From WHSW01 sp963769945 (GTDB lineage: Bacteria > Actinomycetota > Thermoleophilia > Solirubrobacterales > 70-9), in NCBI GenBank assembly GCA_963769945.1, contig CAVYOA010000014.1, positions 124,001 through 188,000 of the forward strand: a DNA stretch of 64,000 nt. The letters are read 5' to 3'. Made by a program: the position numbers and the translations under genes. This document shows, piece after piece, positions 26,445-33,850 of this stretch. Position 1 is the first letter of the stretch, and each line of letters begins with the position of its first letter. Under the pieces are notes generated by a model. It did not search any database. It saw nothing but the letters and a program-made list of their open reading frames with translations, and had not been told where the DNA came from.

Positions 26445-26493
26445 TCGTCGCGACCGACCGATCGAAGCAGCACGGCGAGGCTAGCCCGCGCGA
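26445..26493. repeat. 49-bp direct repeat, copy 1
   Basis: Identical over 49 bases to 27686-27734. On the minus strand it reads as the codons RASLAVLLRSVGRDDAAKLLEQ-stop (in part beyond the repeat), suggesting the 3' end of a gene of which only the tail is left here. It abuts the SnoaL copy 2 stop. Confidence 0.85.
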
Positions 26494-26497
26494 TGAC

Positions 26498-26902
26498 CTA
26501 CTCCCGAGCCCGGCGGCTTCGAGGGCTTCTGCCCTTGGTCGGGTAGTCCCGCATGGTCACGGTCTTGCCATCACGCAACCGATAGAGCGAAGCAGACGTC
26601 ATATCCATCTCGATCCCGCTGCTTTGGCCCCTGCCGTATAGCGGACCATCACCAGGACGTATTCCCGCCGAGGTCTTCGATGGAAAGCGGCTCGGCCCGG
26701 AACTGGTCGAAGCCGTCGAACAGATCGCGGGTCAGGAATCGGCGCATGGCTTCCGCCCATGCACCGTCTCCACGCCGAGCATCGGAGCGATCGCCGCGCT
26801 CCAGTCCACGTCCGGGTCCAAGCGGTCGAGCACAGAGTCGATGTCTCCACTGGCGAACGCGTCAAAGCCCCCGCGCAGTATCTCCACGTTCTCCTGCGAC
26901 AT
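26498..26902 (-). CDS. SnoaL/NTF2-like protein (copy 2), frame-broken
   Basis: Starts MSQENVEILRGGFDAFASGD, IDSVLDRLDPDVDWSAAIAP, then frame changes near 26755, 26665 and 26610, with segments FLTRDLFDGFDQFRAEPLSIEDLGG, YVLVMVRYTA and MTSASLYRLRDGKTVTM, ending TKAEALEAAGLGE. The upstream 40 bp match copy 1 with one mismatch, including GATACT placed 9 bp before ATG. It is a diverged paralog of copy 1 within the same element. Either decayed or affected by consensus errors. Confidence 0.6.
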
Positions 26903-26975
26903 CGCCCGTGCAGTATCGCCAGCGCGGACGCTTGCGGGCTGTACGGCTCCCTACGCCGCTTTCCCGACACGTCGC

Positions 26976-27414
26976 CTAGCGCCGGAAAAGACCAAGCTTG
27001 CACTTGAGCGGATGGTCAGGGTGGTCTGCATGCAGCGTATCAGGCGGTTCCGCCTTGCGCCTCGGCTTCCGCGGCGATCTCTCTCCTCCTGGCTCTTCTC
27101 GAGTTCCCGTCTTCCCGTCGTCGTTGATGGTGATCAGGAAACCGAGGCCGAAAACCGCGATCGAGACCGCCAGCACCGCGACCGTGACCGGTCGCCTTCT
27201 TCACCAGCAGGATGACCCCGACGACCAATCCGACGATCGGCAGGAGGATCGCGCCAGCGTAACCAGCGAAGAGCAGCCACACGGAACGTCCTCTTTCAGG
27301 TCGCGGCGGCTGTCGGTCCACTGCGACCCGTTCCAGTATCGCTGCATCATGGGTTTTCGGGGTGACCGACACGGCGGCGGGCGTGGTTGGCGACGATTCG
27401 TCAGACGCCGTCAT
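26976..27414 (-). CDS. Small two-helix membrane protein, frame-broken
   Basis: ATG 27414 opens MTASDESSPTTPAAVSVTP, a Pro/Arg-rich stretch, and helix 1 (GAILLPIVGLVVGVILLV). A frame change near 27185 links to helix 2 (LAVSIAVFGLGFLITI) and a basic tail ending KCKLGLFRR. The two-helix hairpin with a short polar loop resembles small DUF4190-like membrane proteins. Function unknown. Confidence 0.45.
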
Positions 27415-27482
27415 CGGGACCGAACTTCCGTTCGCCGAGTTCGTCCTCAGCCCCGTGACCCTGAACTTGTCCTGCGCGGCAG

Positions 27483-27584
27483 TCACAGCCACACGATCGG
27501 GTGTGCCATCTCTCTCGCGGCGATGAACACAGCCAAGCGCGCCATAACGTCGGCGTTAGTAAGGCGATACGTGCGTTTCGACAT
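27483..27584 (-). CDS. Short ORF or gene fragment, 33 codons
   Basis: ATG 27584, MSKRTYRLTNADVMARLAVF then IAAREMAHPIVWL and TGA. The opening resembles the N-terminus of a DNA-binding helix region but is too short to assign. Just beyond the stop, at 27460-27490, the minus strand reads TAAQDKFRVTG, matching the last strand of the Ig-like modules of proteins A and B, so this spot is a junction of fragments. Confidence 0.25.
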   Translation of the reverse strand: MSKRTYRLTNADVMARLAVFIAAREMAHPIVWL

Positions 27585-27685
27585 GCGGCCTACCCTCGGC
27601 GCAGTTCGAGCACCCTCTAAGGAGAGCCCTACGCCGATTTTTCAGCCGTCAAGGGGTAGCGACTCGCTCAAGGACGCGCGCAGCT

Positions 27686-27734
27686 TCGTCGCGACCGACC
27701 GATCGAAGCAGCACGGCGAGGCTAGCCCGCGCGA
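27686..27734. repeat. 49-bp direct repeat, copy 2
   Basis: Identical to 26445-26493, 1.24 kb away in the same orientation. Here it lies just past the stop of the minus-strand hypothetical gene at 27769 and, after one base change, would read as its C-terminus (DIDGASPDVARASLAVLL). Confidence 0.85.
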
Positions 27735-27768
27735 CATCGGGAGATGCGCCGTCAATGTCGCGCAACGC

Positions 27769-27981
27769 TCACGCCGCGTCGACGGATCGCTCGAGGCCGA
27801 GCTCGGGGTGCTCGCACATGAGCTGGCCCCGCGAGCGCACCACGGCGCGCTCGTACCGTTGGTCGCCCTTCTCGCGCATCAGCAGCACCAGGGCGAGCGC
27901 GTCGTGGCTGTCGAGTCGGCCGAGCGTGCGGCCGTCTCGGCTGTGCGTGAACGACCGGCGCTCGATCGAGCGAAGGAACAG
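27769..27981 (-). CDS. Hypothetical protein next to integrase, probably incomplete
   Basis: About 70 codons reading FLRSIERRSFTHSRDGRTLG, RLDSHDALALVLLMREKGDQ, RYERAVVRSRGQLMCEHPEL, ending SVDAA and TGA. It has a convincing helical pattern with a conserved-looking DALALVLLM motif. After a one-base change it would continue through the 49-bp repeat (ASLAVLLRSVGRDDAAKLLEQ). The start is unclear; CTG 27981 is the nearest candidate. It lies opposite and against the 5'-truncated integrase. No family named. Confidence 0.35.
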   Translation of the reverse strand: MFLRSIERRSFTHSRDGRTLGRLDSHDALALVLLMREKGDQRYERAVVRSRGQLMCEHPELGLERSVDAA

Positions 27982-27992
27982 GGCATAAGGGC

Positions 27993-28811
27993 TGGCGCTG
28001 ACGTCGCCATTGAATATGGGATCACCGATCGGGCGAACCCGGCTCGCGGCAGGCGCCGGCGAGTGAAGGCGTCGAAGCCTGAGCGCACTGGGTCGAGCCT
28101 GAACAGCTCATGGCTCTACTGGACCCCGCGCCTATGGGGCATCGGCCGATCCTCGCCACGCTCGCAGGAGCAGGGCTCAGGATCGGAGAGGCAGTCGCGC
28201 TCGACTGGCGAGACGTGAATCTCGCCACTGGCGTCCTGACGGTCCGCGAGTCGAAAACGGATGCGGGCGCTGGCCGGGAGGTCGACCTACCCGGTGGTCT
28301 GCCCGATGAGCTGAAAGGCCACAAGGCCGACAGCGACCACCTCGGCGCGGATGATCCAGTGTTCGTGACTCGCGGCTACGGCGGCGAGCCGCGGCGCAGG
28401 GCCGAGGACAACGTTCGGCGGCGACTCAAGACGGCGATCACGCGAGCCAACGTCGAGCTCGAGCGCGCCGGCATCGAGGCGATCAGCGACCGTGTCAAGC
28501 CCCACTCACTGAGGCGCACGTACGCGAGCCTGAGGGCAGCCCTGCGCGACGATCCGATCTATGCCGCTGAGCAGCTTGGCCACGAAGATCCCACGTTCAC
28601 GTTCCGCGTCTATCAGCGGGCGATCAAACGACGTGACAGGCTCACCGGCGCCTATGCCGATGCATACGATCGGGCACTGGAATGGGCACTAACGGGCACT
28701 GGAACCGTTCCGGTCCAGATCCCGGCCGCAAGCCCGCGACAGGCAACACCCGCGGTATCCGCACGAGCAAGCCATAATCGAATGACCAGTCCCCGTAGCT
28801 CAGCTGGATAG
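27993..28811 (+). pseudogene. Tyrosine recombinase (integrase), 5'-truncated and frame-changed
   Basis: The catalytic domain is complete: GLRIGEAVALDW (Arg I), a Lys-bearing beta turn (LTVRESKTDAGAG), HSLRRTYASL (His-x-x-Arg), LGHEDPTFTF (His) and VYQRA (nucleophile Tyr). A frame change near 28092 joins it to AIEYGITDRANPARGRRRRVKASKPERT, the end of the core-binding domain. Further upstream no core-binding or arm-binding domain is seen, so the gene is truncated at about 27993. The stop codon lies inside the tRNA-Arg gene (D loop), so the last nine codons are encoded by the tRNA 5' part. Catalyses site-specific integration and excision when intact. Confidence 0.75.
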
Positions 28812-28862
28812 AGCGGCTGCCTTCTAAGCAGCGGGTCGCAGGTTCGAGTCCTGCCGGGGGCG
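28789..28862 (+). tRNA. tRNA-Arg(UCU), right boundary of the element
   Basis: 74 nt: acceptor GTCCCCG/CGGGGGC with one G-T pair, D arm with GGATAG, anticodon stem GCTGC/GCAGC around loop CTTCTAA giving TCT, T arm with GGTTCGAGTCC, discriminator G. The first 39 bases are repeated at 23148. The upstream sequence belongs to the element, so the working tRNA now depends on an element-derived promoter (inference). Confidence 0.95.
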
Positions 28863-28885
28863 CGCCTGCGAGACCCGGCAACAAA

Positions 28886-28911
28886 AGAGCCCGGCCGAGT
28901 AGCCGGGCTCT
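28886..28911 (+). terminator. Hairpin terminator after tRNA-Arg
   Basis: Perfect 10-bp stem AGAGCCCGGC/GCCGGGCTCT with loop CGAGTA, preceded by AAAA and followed by AAG without a T run. Lies 23 bp after the tRNA, so termination of the tRNA transcript is its likely role. It also faces the 3' end of the convergent CsbD gene. Confidence 0.65.
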
Positions 28912-28953
28912 AAGTCGCGCCTGTCGGCGCGGATTCCTGAAGCTAAGCGGCGC

Positions 28954-29142
28954 TCAGGTCTTGCGCTCGAGGTCGGCCACTTCCTCGGCCTTCGCGTCGG
29001 CGCGATCGTCGGCGCGATCGAGCTCTTCCTTCTTCTCGCCCTTGAGCTCCTCGTCCTTGCCCTCGCGGTGAAGCGAGGAATCGCCGGAAACGTCGCCAGC
29101 TACCTGCTTGGCCTTGCCTGTGATCTTGTCGGTAATTCCCAT
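28954..29142 (-). CDS. CsbD family stress-related protein (copy 2)
   Basis: 62 residues: KITGKAKQVAGDVSGDSSLH, GEKKEELDRADDRADAK, ending VADLERKT. A paralog of the 21842 gene, about 70 percent similar by eye. ATG 29142 is preceded by AGGAGGC. Expected to be a small soluble general-stress protein. The two copies flank the tRNA-Arg element but lie outside its repeats. Confidence 0.85.
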   Translation of the reverse strand: MGITDKITGKAKQVAGDVSGDSSLHREGKDEELKGEKKEELDRADDRADAKAEEVADLERKT

Positions 29143-29299
29143 TGTGAAGCCTCCTTATTGGGGGTCGACAAAAAACTACCCGAAGTGCCGGTTAATTAAC
29201 TGCCTGCGCATGGAGCGTTATCGACCCGGTGCCTGCGGGTAAGGCGCTGGCTGTGGGACAACCGCCATTCGGCGCCGGCGCGAGATCAGGAGCGAATAG

Positions 29300-29512
29300 A
29301 TGAGCAAGACCTTCAGCCAGGGCGACGAAGTGTCCTGGAACACCTCACAGGGCGTGACCCACGGCAAGGTCAAACGCAAGCTCACCGCCGACACGCACGT
29401 CAAGGGGACGAAGATCACCGCCTCCGAAGACGACCCCAGGTACCTGGTCGAAAGCGACAAGACGGGCGAAGAGGCGGCGCACAAGCCCGAAGCGCTCGAG
29501 CGCCGCGGCTGA
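29300..29512 (+). CDS. DUF2945 (hypervirulence-associated TUDOR-like) protein
   Basis: 70 residues, SH3-like. FSQGDEVSWNTSQGVTHGKV and DPRYLVESDKTGEEAAHKPEALE are the family signature. ATG follows AGGAGC. Members are common in soil bacteria, often beside CsbD and other stress genes as here; biochemical role unknown. Frame intact. Confidence 0.85.
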   Translation: MSKTFSQGDEVSWNTSQGVTHGKVKRKLTADTHVKGTKITASEDDPRYLVESDKTGEEAAHKPEALERRG

Positions 29513-29580
29513 GCGCGCGCAGAAGGTCAGACGCCGCTTGCTGAACCCGTCCTGAGGGGCGCTACATTGAGGACCGCTCG

Positions 29581-29653
29581 GTGGGCGTAGCTCAGTTGGT
29601 AGAGCTCCTGGTTGTGGTCCAGGCGGTCGGGGGTTCGAGTCCCCTCGCTCACC
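29581..29653 (+). tRNA. tRNA-His(GUG)
   Basis: Acceptor GTGGGCG/CGCTCAC, D arm CTCAGTTGGTAGAG, anticodon stem CCTGG/CCAGG around loop TTGTGGT giving GTG, T arm with GGTTCGAGTCC, discriminator C. The base before position 1 is G (29580), supplying the extra G-1 that pairs with C73 in tRNA-His. Confidence 0.94.
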
Positions 29654-29694
29654 CTCCACCTCCGAGCGTGCCGGCCGCGAGTGAGGCGCCCGGG

Positions 29695-30537
29695 TTAGCC
29701 GGGATGCGAAAACTGCGTGCCGAGGAAGCGGTCCCACATCTTGTCGCTCATCAGCTTGCGCTGGCCGATCAGCAGCTTCGCCGACGGGGTGACGCGGTAG
29801 CGAATCTTCGGCGAGTCTGCCGTGATCGCCGTCTCGACCGTCTTCGCAACCGTCTCGGGCCCGCCGCCGAACCGCGCCAGCGGCCCGTGCTCGTAGGCCG
29901 ACTTGGTCGCCTTGCCGACGGCGGCATTGAAGTCGCGGTACGGCCCCGCGTCGGCATCGATCTCGGCGTTCGCAGTCGCCGCGAACTCGGTCCGGATCAG
30001 ACCCGGCTGGATGATCACGACGTCGACGCCGAAGCCCTTGACCTCGAATCGCATCGCGTCTGAGATCGCCTCGACCGCGTACTTCGTCGAGTGGTAGATG
30101 CCGCCGCCGGGGAAGGTGAAGTTGGCGCCCATCGAGCTGATGTTGACGATGCGCCCGAAGCCCGCCTCGCGCATGCTCGGCAAGACCAGCTGCGACATCC
30201 GCAAGAGGCCGAAGACGTTGGTCTCGAACTGGCGCCGGACGTCGTCCATCGACAGGGTCTCGAGCGCTCCCGATTGGCTGTAGCCGGCGTTGTTGACAAG
30301 GGCGCCAACGGTGCCCTGCTCGGTTACGACCTGATCGACGGCGGCCTTCATCGAGGCTTCGTCGGTGACGTCGAGCGCGAGCGTGTGGGCGCCGCGCGAA
30401 GCGAGATCGGCGAGCGTCTCAGCGCGGCGCGCGGTCGCATACACCGTGTGCCCCGAGTCGACGAGGCGCTCGGCTGTCGCGCGCCCAATTCCGGTCGAAC
30501 AGCCGGTGATGAGGACGGTGGCGGGACCTTTGACCAT
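29695..30537 (-). CDS. SDR-family oxidoreductase
   Basis: 280 residues, classical SDR. Cofactor motif TGCSTGIGRATAE at residue 11, NNAG (LVNNAGYSQSG), catalytic Ser (IVNISSMGANF) and YHSTK as Tyr-x-x-x-Lys. The C-terminal part is longer than usual (SPKIRYRVTPSAKLLIGQRK), as in the retinol-dehydrogenase-like subgroup acting on lipids or steroids. NADPH preference is likely from the ARR after the second strand. Divergent from the DUF2283 gene. Substrate unknown. Frame intact. Confidence 0.9.
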   Translation of the reverse strand: MVKGPATVLITGCSTGIGRATAERLVDSGHTVYATARRAETLADLASRGAHTLALDVTDEASMKAAVDQVVTEQGTVGALVNNAGYSQSGALETLSMDDVRRQFETNVFGLLRMSQLVLPSMREAGFGRIVNISSMGANFTFPGGGIYHSTKYAVEAISDAMRFEVKGFGVDVVIIQPGLIRTEFAATANAEIDADAGPYRDFNAAVGKATKSAYEHGPLARFGGGPETVAKTVETAITADSPKIRYRVTPSAKLLIGQRKLMSDKMWDRFLGTQFSHPG

Positions 30538-30578
30538 TTTTGCGTGCTCCTTCTTGTTGCCTCTGCTATCAACGCTCG

Positions 30579-30851
30579 ATGCGCGCCGGTCGCATCAGCT
30601 TCGCAGAGGTCAGCTACGACGCGGCCAGCGACGTCCTCTACGCCCGTATCTCCGGCGGCACCGCGCTGCGGCGTGAGAAGACCGACGACGGCGATGTCTG
30701 GAGCTTCGGCGAGGACGACACCCCGCTGGGCGTGATCGTGATGGAGCCCCGGGCACGCATCGAGCGCGACGGCGCCGTCTTTCTCATCGTCCCGGCCGGA
30801 GATCGCCTGCGCCTGCAGGGGATCGAGGCCGCGATGCGCAGCGTCGTCTGA
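30579..30851 (+). CDS. DUF2283 family protein
   Basis: 90 residues. ISFAEVSYDAASDVLYARISGG and DDTPLGVIVMEPRARIE match the small DUF2283 beta-sheet family, whose members are often near toxin-antitoxin or stress genes. ATG 30579 is chosen because the longer frame covers the divergent SDR leader. It sits 23 bp upstream of the large fusion gene and may be cotranscribed. Activity unknown. Confidence 0.75.
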   Translation: MRAGRISFAEVSYDAASDVLYARISGGTALRREKTDDGDVWSFGEDDTPLGVIVMEPRARIERDGAVFLIVPAGDRLRLQGIEAAMRSVV

Positions 30852-30874
30852 GCCTGCGGCGCTACCTTGCTGCA

Positions 30875-33823
30875 ATGGGCCTACTCCCAGGGCCACTTCA
30901 TCGGGCCGGTTCGCAGCTAGCCGCTGCCGCCCAGAACGCGGTCGAAGTCGCGCGCTTCGGCGGCCTCGACACGGATGAAGAGGCCACCCCTTACGACGTC
31001 ATCGCCCAGGAGCGCGTATATCGCTTGCGGCGCTATCGCCCAGCCGCACGCAAGGACGGCTCCGACGCTCCGCCGATCCTGCTCGTGCCGCCGCTGATGC
31101 TTTCAGCGGACGTCTACGACGTCTCTCCATCCTCCAGCGCGGTCTCCGTGCTCGGCGCTCGCGGCATCGACCCTTGGGTCGTCGACTTCGGCGCTCCCGA
31201 GCACGAGGAGGGCGGGCTCGAGCGCACGCTCACCGACCACGTCATCGCCGTCTCGGACGCTGTCGGCATCGTGCGCGAGCAGACGGGGCGCGACGTCCAT
31301 CTTGCCGGCTACTCCCAGGGGGGCATGTTCTGCTACCAGGCCGCTGCGCTGCGACGTGGCGACGCGATCGACAGCCTGATCACCTTCGGCAGCCCCGTCG
31401 ACACCCATGGGGCGCTGCCGCTTGGCATTCCCGAGGAGGTGGCCGAGGCCGCCGCCGGCGTGCTCGCCGCGGCGTTCGAGCGCACGGCCGTGCCCGCCTG
31501 GCTCAGCCGGACCGGTTTTCGCCTGCTCGATCCGGTGAAGTCCTTGCGCCAGCGGGTCGACTTCATGCGCCAGCTTCACGACCGCGAAGCACTGCTGCCG
31601 CGCGAGCGCCAGCGGCGCTTTCTCATGGGTGAGGGCTGGGTCGCGTGGCCGGGCCCCGCGCTGGCCGACTTCCTGCGCCAGTTCATCGCCCACAACCGCA
31701 TGCTCGAGGGCGGCTTTGTGATCGATGATCGCCTCGTCACCCTCGCTGACATCGATCGCCCGCTGCTCACCGTGGTCGGCGAGGTCGACGAGATCGCGCC
31801 CGCCGCGGGGGTGCGCGCGATCACTCGTGCCGCGCCTCGGGCCGAGGTCTACGAGCTCGCCCTGCGAGCGGGGCACTTCGGTCTCGTGGTCGGTTCGGCG
31901 GCCTCGCAGACGACATGGCCAGGCGTCGCCGGCTGGGCGCACTGGCGCTCGGGGACCGGTGAGCTGCCGGCCGAGATCACCAAGGTGGACCCGAACGAAA
32001 CGGCTGTGGAGAGCCCGGGTGTCGGTACGCGGCTCGGATTCGGTCTCGAGCTTGCGGCCGGTGCGGGCGCTGGGCTCGCGCGCTCGCTGGGCGGTGCAGT
32101 TTCGCGCACCGCCGGTGGCATGCGCGTGGTCGCCGAGGAGGTCACAGGAACAGGCCAGCTCCCTCGCCTGGCCCGGCTCGGCCGTCTGAAGCCATCGACG
32201 CGCGTTTCAATCGGCCTCCTGCTCGATGAGCAGGCCGCCAGCGCCGCCGATGAGGTCTTTTTTTTGTTCGAGGACCGCGCCTACAGCCACGGCCAGGTCA
32301 AATCACGAGTGGATGCGGTCGTTCGCGGTTTGCTCTCGCTCGGTGTGCGCCAGGGTGAGCACGTCGGCGTGCTCATGGGAACCCGCCCGAGTGGGCTCTC
32401 TGTGGTCGCGGCGCTGAGCCGCCTCGGTGCCGTTGCGGTTCTGATGCGCCCGGATGGTCCCGTCGTGCGCGAGGCCGAGCTCGGCGACGTGCAGCGGATC
32501 GTCGCCGATCCAGAGCTCGCCGAACGCGCTCGCGAGGCTGGGGTGGGGGAGGTACTGGTTCTCGGCGGTGGCGGCGAGGAGCGCGACCTCGGCGTGGGCG
32601 GCGTCATCGATATGGAGCGCATCGACCCCGACGAGGTCGAGGTCCCGGGCTGGTTTAGCCCCAACCCCGGACGAGCCAGCGATCTCGCCTTCATCCTCTT
32701 CACGGGCGACGGGGAGCGCACTCGCGCCAACCGCATCAGCAACGGTCGCTGGGCTTTGTCGGCGTTCGCCACCGCATCGGCCGCGGCGCTCTCTGCGTCC
32801 GACACGATCTATGCCGTGACACCGATCTATCACCCTTCCGGCCTGCTGATGAGCATCGGTGGCGCCATCGCCGGCGGGGCCCGGCTTGCAATTGCGCGCC
32901 AGTTCGATCCGAAGACCTTTTGGCAGGAGGTTCGCCGCTACGGCGTCACCGTCGCCTCCTACACCTGGACGATGCTGCGCGCGATCGCCGCGGCACCGGC
33001 CGACCCGGCCGAGCTTCACCATCCTGTGCGCTTGTTCATCGGGGCCGGGATGCCACGCGGTCTTTGGCGCCGGGTCGCCGGTCGCTTCTCTCCCGCAACC
33101 GTGCTCGAGTTCTATGCCTCGACCGAGGGTGAGGCAATCCTCGTCAATGTCCGGGGCGACAAGCCGGGCTGCAAGGGCAGGCCGCTTCCCGGTAGCGCCG
33201 AATGTCGGCTCGCTTCATACGACATCGCCGAGCACCGCCTGCGCGAGGGAGCGTCGGGCTTCGCCGTCGAATGCCGGCCGGCAGAGGTGGGCTTGCTGCT
33301 GACGCGCCAGCGCGGCGTCGTCTCTACCAGCGACAGTCCCTTGCGCGGTCTCTTCGAGGCCAACGACGCCTGGCTTTCGACTGGAGATCTGTTTCGCATC
33401 GACGAGGACGGTGATTACTGGCTGATCGATCACCTGCAGGCGCTGATCCCGACTCGCCACGGCCCCGTGGGCTCGTCGCCGATCGTCGACGCCCTTGGCG
33501 ACGTCGACGCGATCGACATCGCTGTCGTCTACGGCGTCCCCGAGAACGGCGCTCAGACCGGTCTCGCGATCGCCGCAGTAACCGTGCGCGATGGCTTCGA
33601 GCTGAGCCCAGGGGCCGTTGCCGGTGCGCTCGATGTCCTCGACGCGGACGAGCGTCCCGACATCGTTCACGTGGTCGATGAGATCCCGGTTACGACCTGG
33701 TATCGCCCGGTCGCGACCGGCTTTCGCGAAGCTGGGTTACCGAAACCTGGCCGCCAGGTGTGGCGGCGCGATGGCAACGAGTACGTCGCACTCGAGGCGA
33801 CTCCCGAGTCGGTCGTCGCCTGA
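30875..33823 (+). CDS. Alpha/beta-hydrolase (PhaC-like) fused to AMP-binding acyl-CoA synthetase, Rv1683-like
   Basis: 982 residues. The N-terminal half (about 1-370) resembles class III PHA synthase/lipases: LLVPPLMLSADVYD, nucleophile motif HLAGYSQGGMFCYQ (Ser where true PHA synthases use Cys), the acid in VVGEVDEIAP and a His in LRAGHFGLVVGS. The C-terminal half (about 430-982) is an ANL adenylating enzyme: FYASTEGEAILVNV (A5), STGDLFRIDEDGDYW (A7). The phosphate-loop motif A3 is degenerate (FTGDGERTRANRISNG) and A8 is altered (IDHLQALIPT). The same fusion is known from Mycobacterium tuberculosis Rv1683, linked to triacylglycerol hydrolysis and fatty-acid activation. Frame intact over 2.9 kb. 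Whether the synthetase half is active is uncertain. Confidence 0.8.
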   Translation: MGLLPGPLHRAGSQLAAAAQNAVEVARFGGLDTDEEATPYDVIAQERVYRLRRYRPAARKDGSDAPPILLVPPLMLSADVYDVSPSSSAVSVLGARGIDPWVVDFGAPEHEEGGLERTLTDHVIAVSDAVGIVREQTGRDVHLAGYSQGGMFCYQAAALRRGDAIDSLITFGSPVDTHGALPLGIPEEVAEAAAGVLAAAFERTAVPAWLSRTGFRLLDPVKSLRQRVDFMRQLHDREALLPRERQRRFLMGEGWVAWPGPALADFLRQFIAHNRMLEGGFVIDDRLVTLADIDRPLLTVVGEVDEIAPAAGVRAITRAAPRAEVYELALRAGHFGLVVGSAASQTTWPGVAGWAHWRSGTGELPAEITKVDPNETAVESPGVGTRLGFGLELAAGAGAGLARSLGGAVSRTAGGMRVVAEEVTGTGQLPRLARLGRLKPSTRVSIGLLLDEQAASAADEVFFLFEDRAYSHGQVKSRVDAVVRGLLSLGVRQGEHVGVLMGTRPSGLSVVAALSRLGAVAVLMRPDGPVVREAELGDVQRIVADPELAERAREAGVGEVLVLGGGGEERDLGVGGVIDMERIDPDEVEVPGWFSPNPGRASDLAFILFTGDGERTRANRISNGRWALSAFATASAAALSASDTIYAVTPIYHPSGLLMSIGGAIAGGARLAIARQFDPKTFWQEVRRYGVTVASYTWTMLRAIAAAPADPAELHHPVRLFIGAGMPRGLWRRVAGRFSPATVLEFYASTEGEAILVNVRGDKPGCKGRPLPGSAECRLASYDIAEHRLREGASGFAVECRPAEVGLLLTRQRGVVSTSDSPLRGLFEANDAWLSTGDLFRIDEDGDYWLIDHLQALIPTRHGPVGSSPIVDALGDVDAIDIAVVYGVPENGAQTGLAIAAVTVRDGFELSPGAVAGALDVLDADERPDIVHVVDEIPVTTWYRPVATGFREAGLPKPGRQVWRRDGNEYVALEATPESVVA

Positions 33824-33850
33824 GCCAAGGCGTCAGATCAGCGCTTGACC

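Larger units (their letters stand above)
23148..28827. mobile_element. Decayed integrative element inserted in tRNA-Arg(UCU)
   Basis: A 5.7-kb segment bounded by 39-bp direct repeats of the tRNA-Arg 5' half. It holds a tyrosine integrase domain next to the right boundary, a membrane/coiled-coil ORF, two SnoaL-like genes, two tandem exported Ig-like proteins, a small membrane protein, a 49-bp internal direct repeat and gene fragments. Several genes are frame-broken and no replication or conjugation gene is seen, so it is probably a remnant or satellite. Between its left end and 23350 there is only a hairpin-like GCGGGAA...TTCCCGC (about 23193-23223). Cargo role unknown. Confidence 0.7.

Noticed and set aside
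26998..28218. Plus-strand 406-codon open frame through the element
   Set aside because: Only its last part (about 27993-28090) resembles protein, the integrase linker; the rest is opposite to minus-strand genes.
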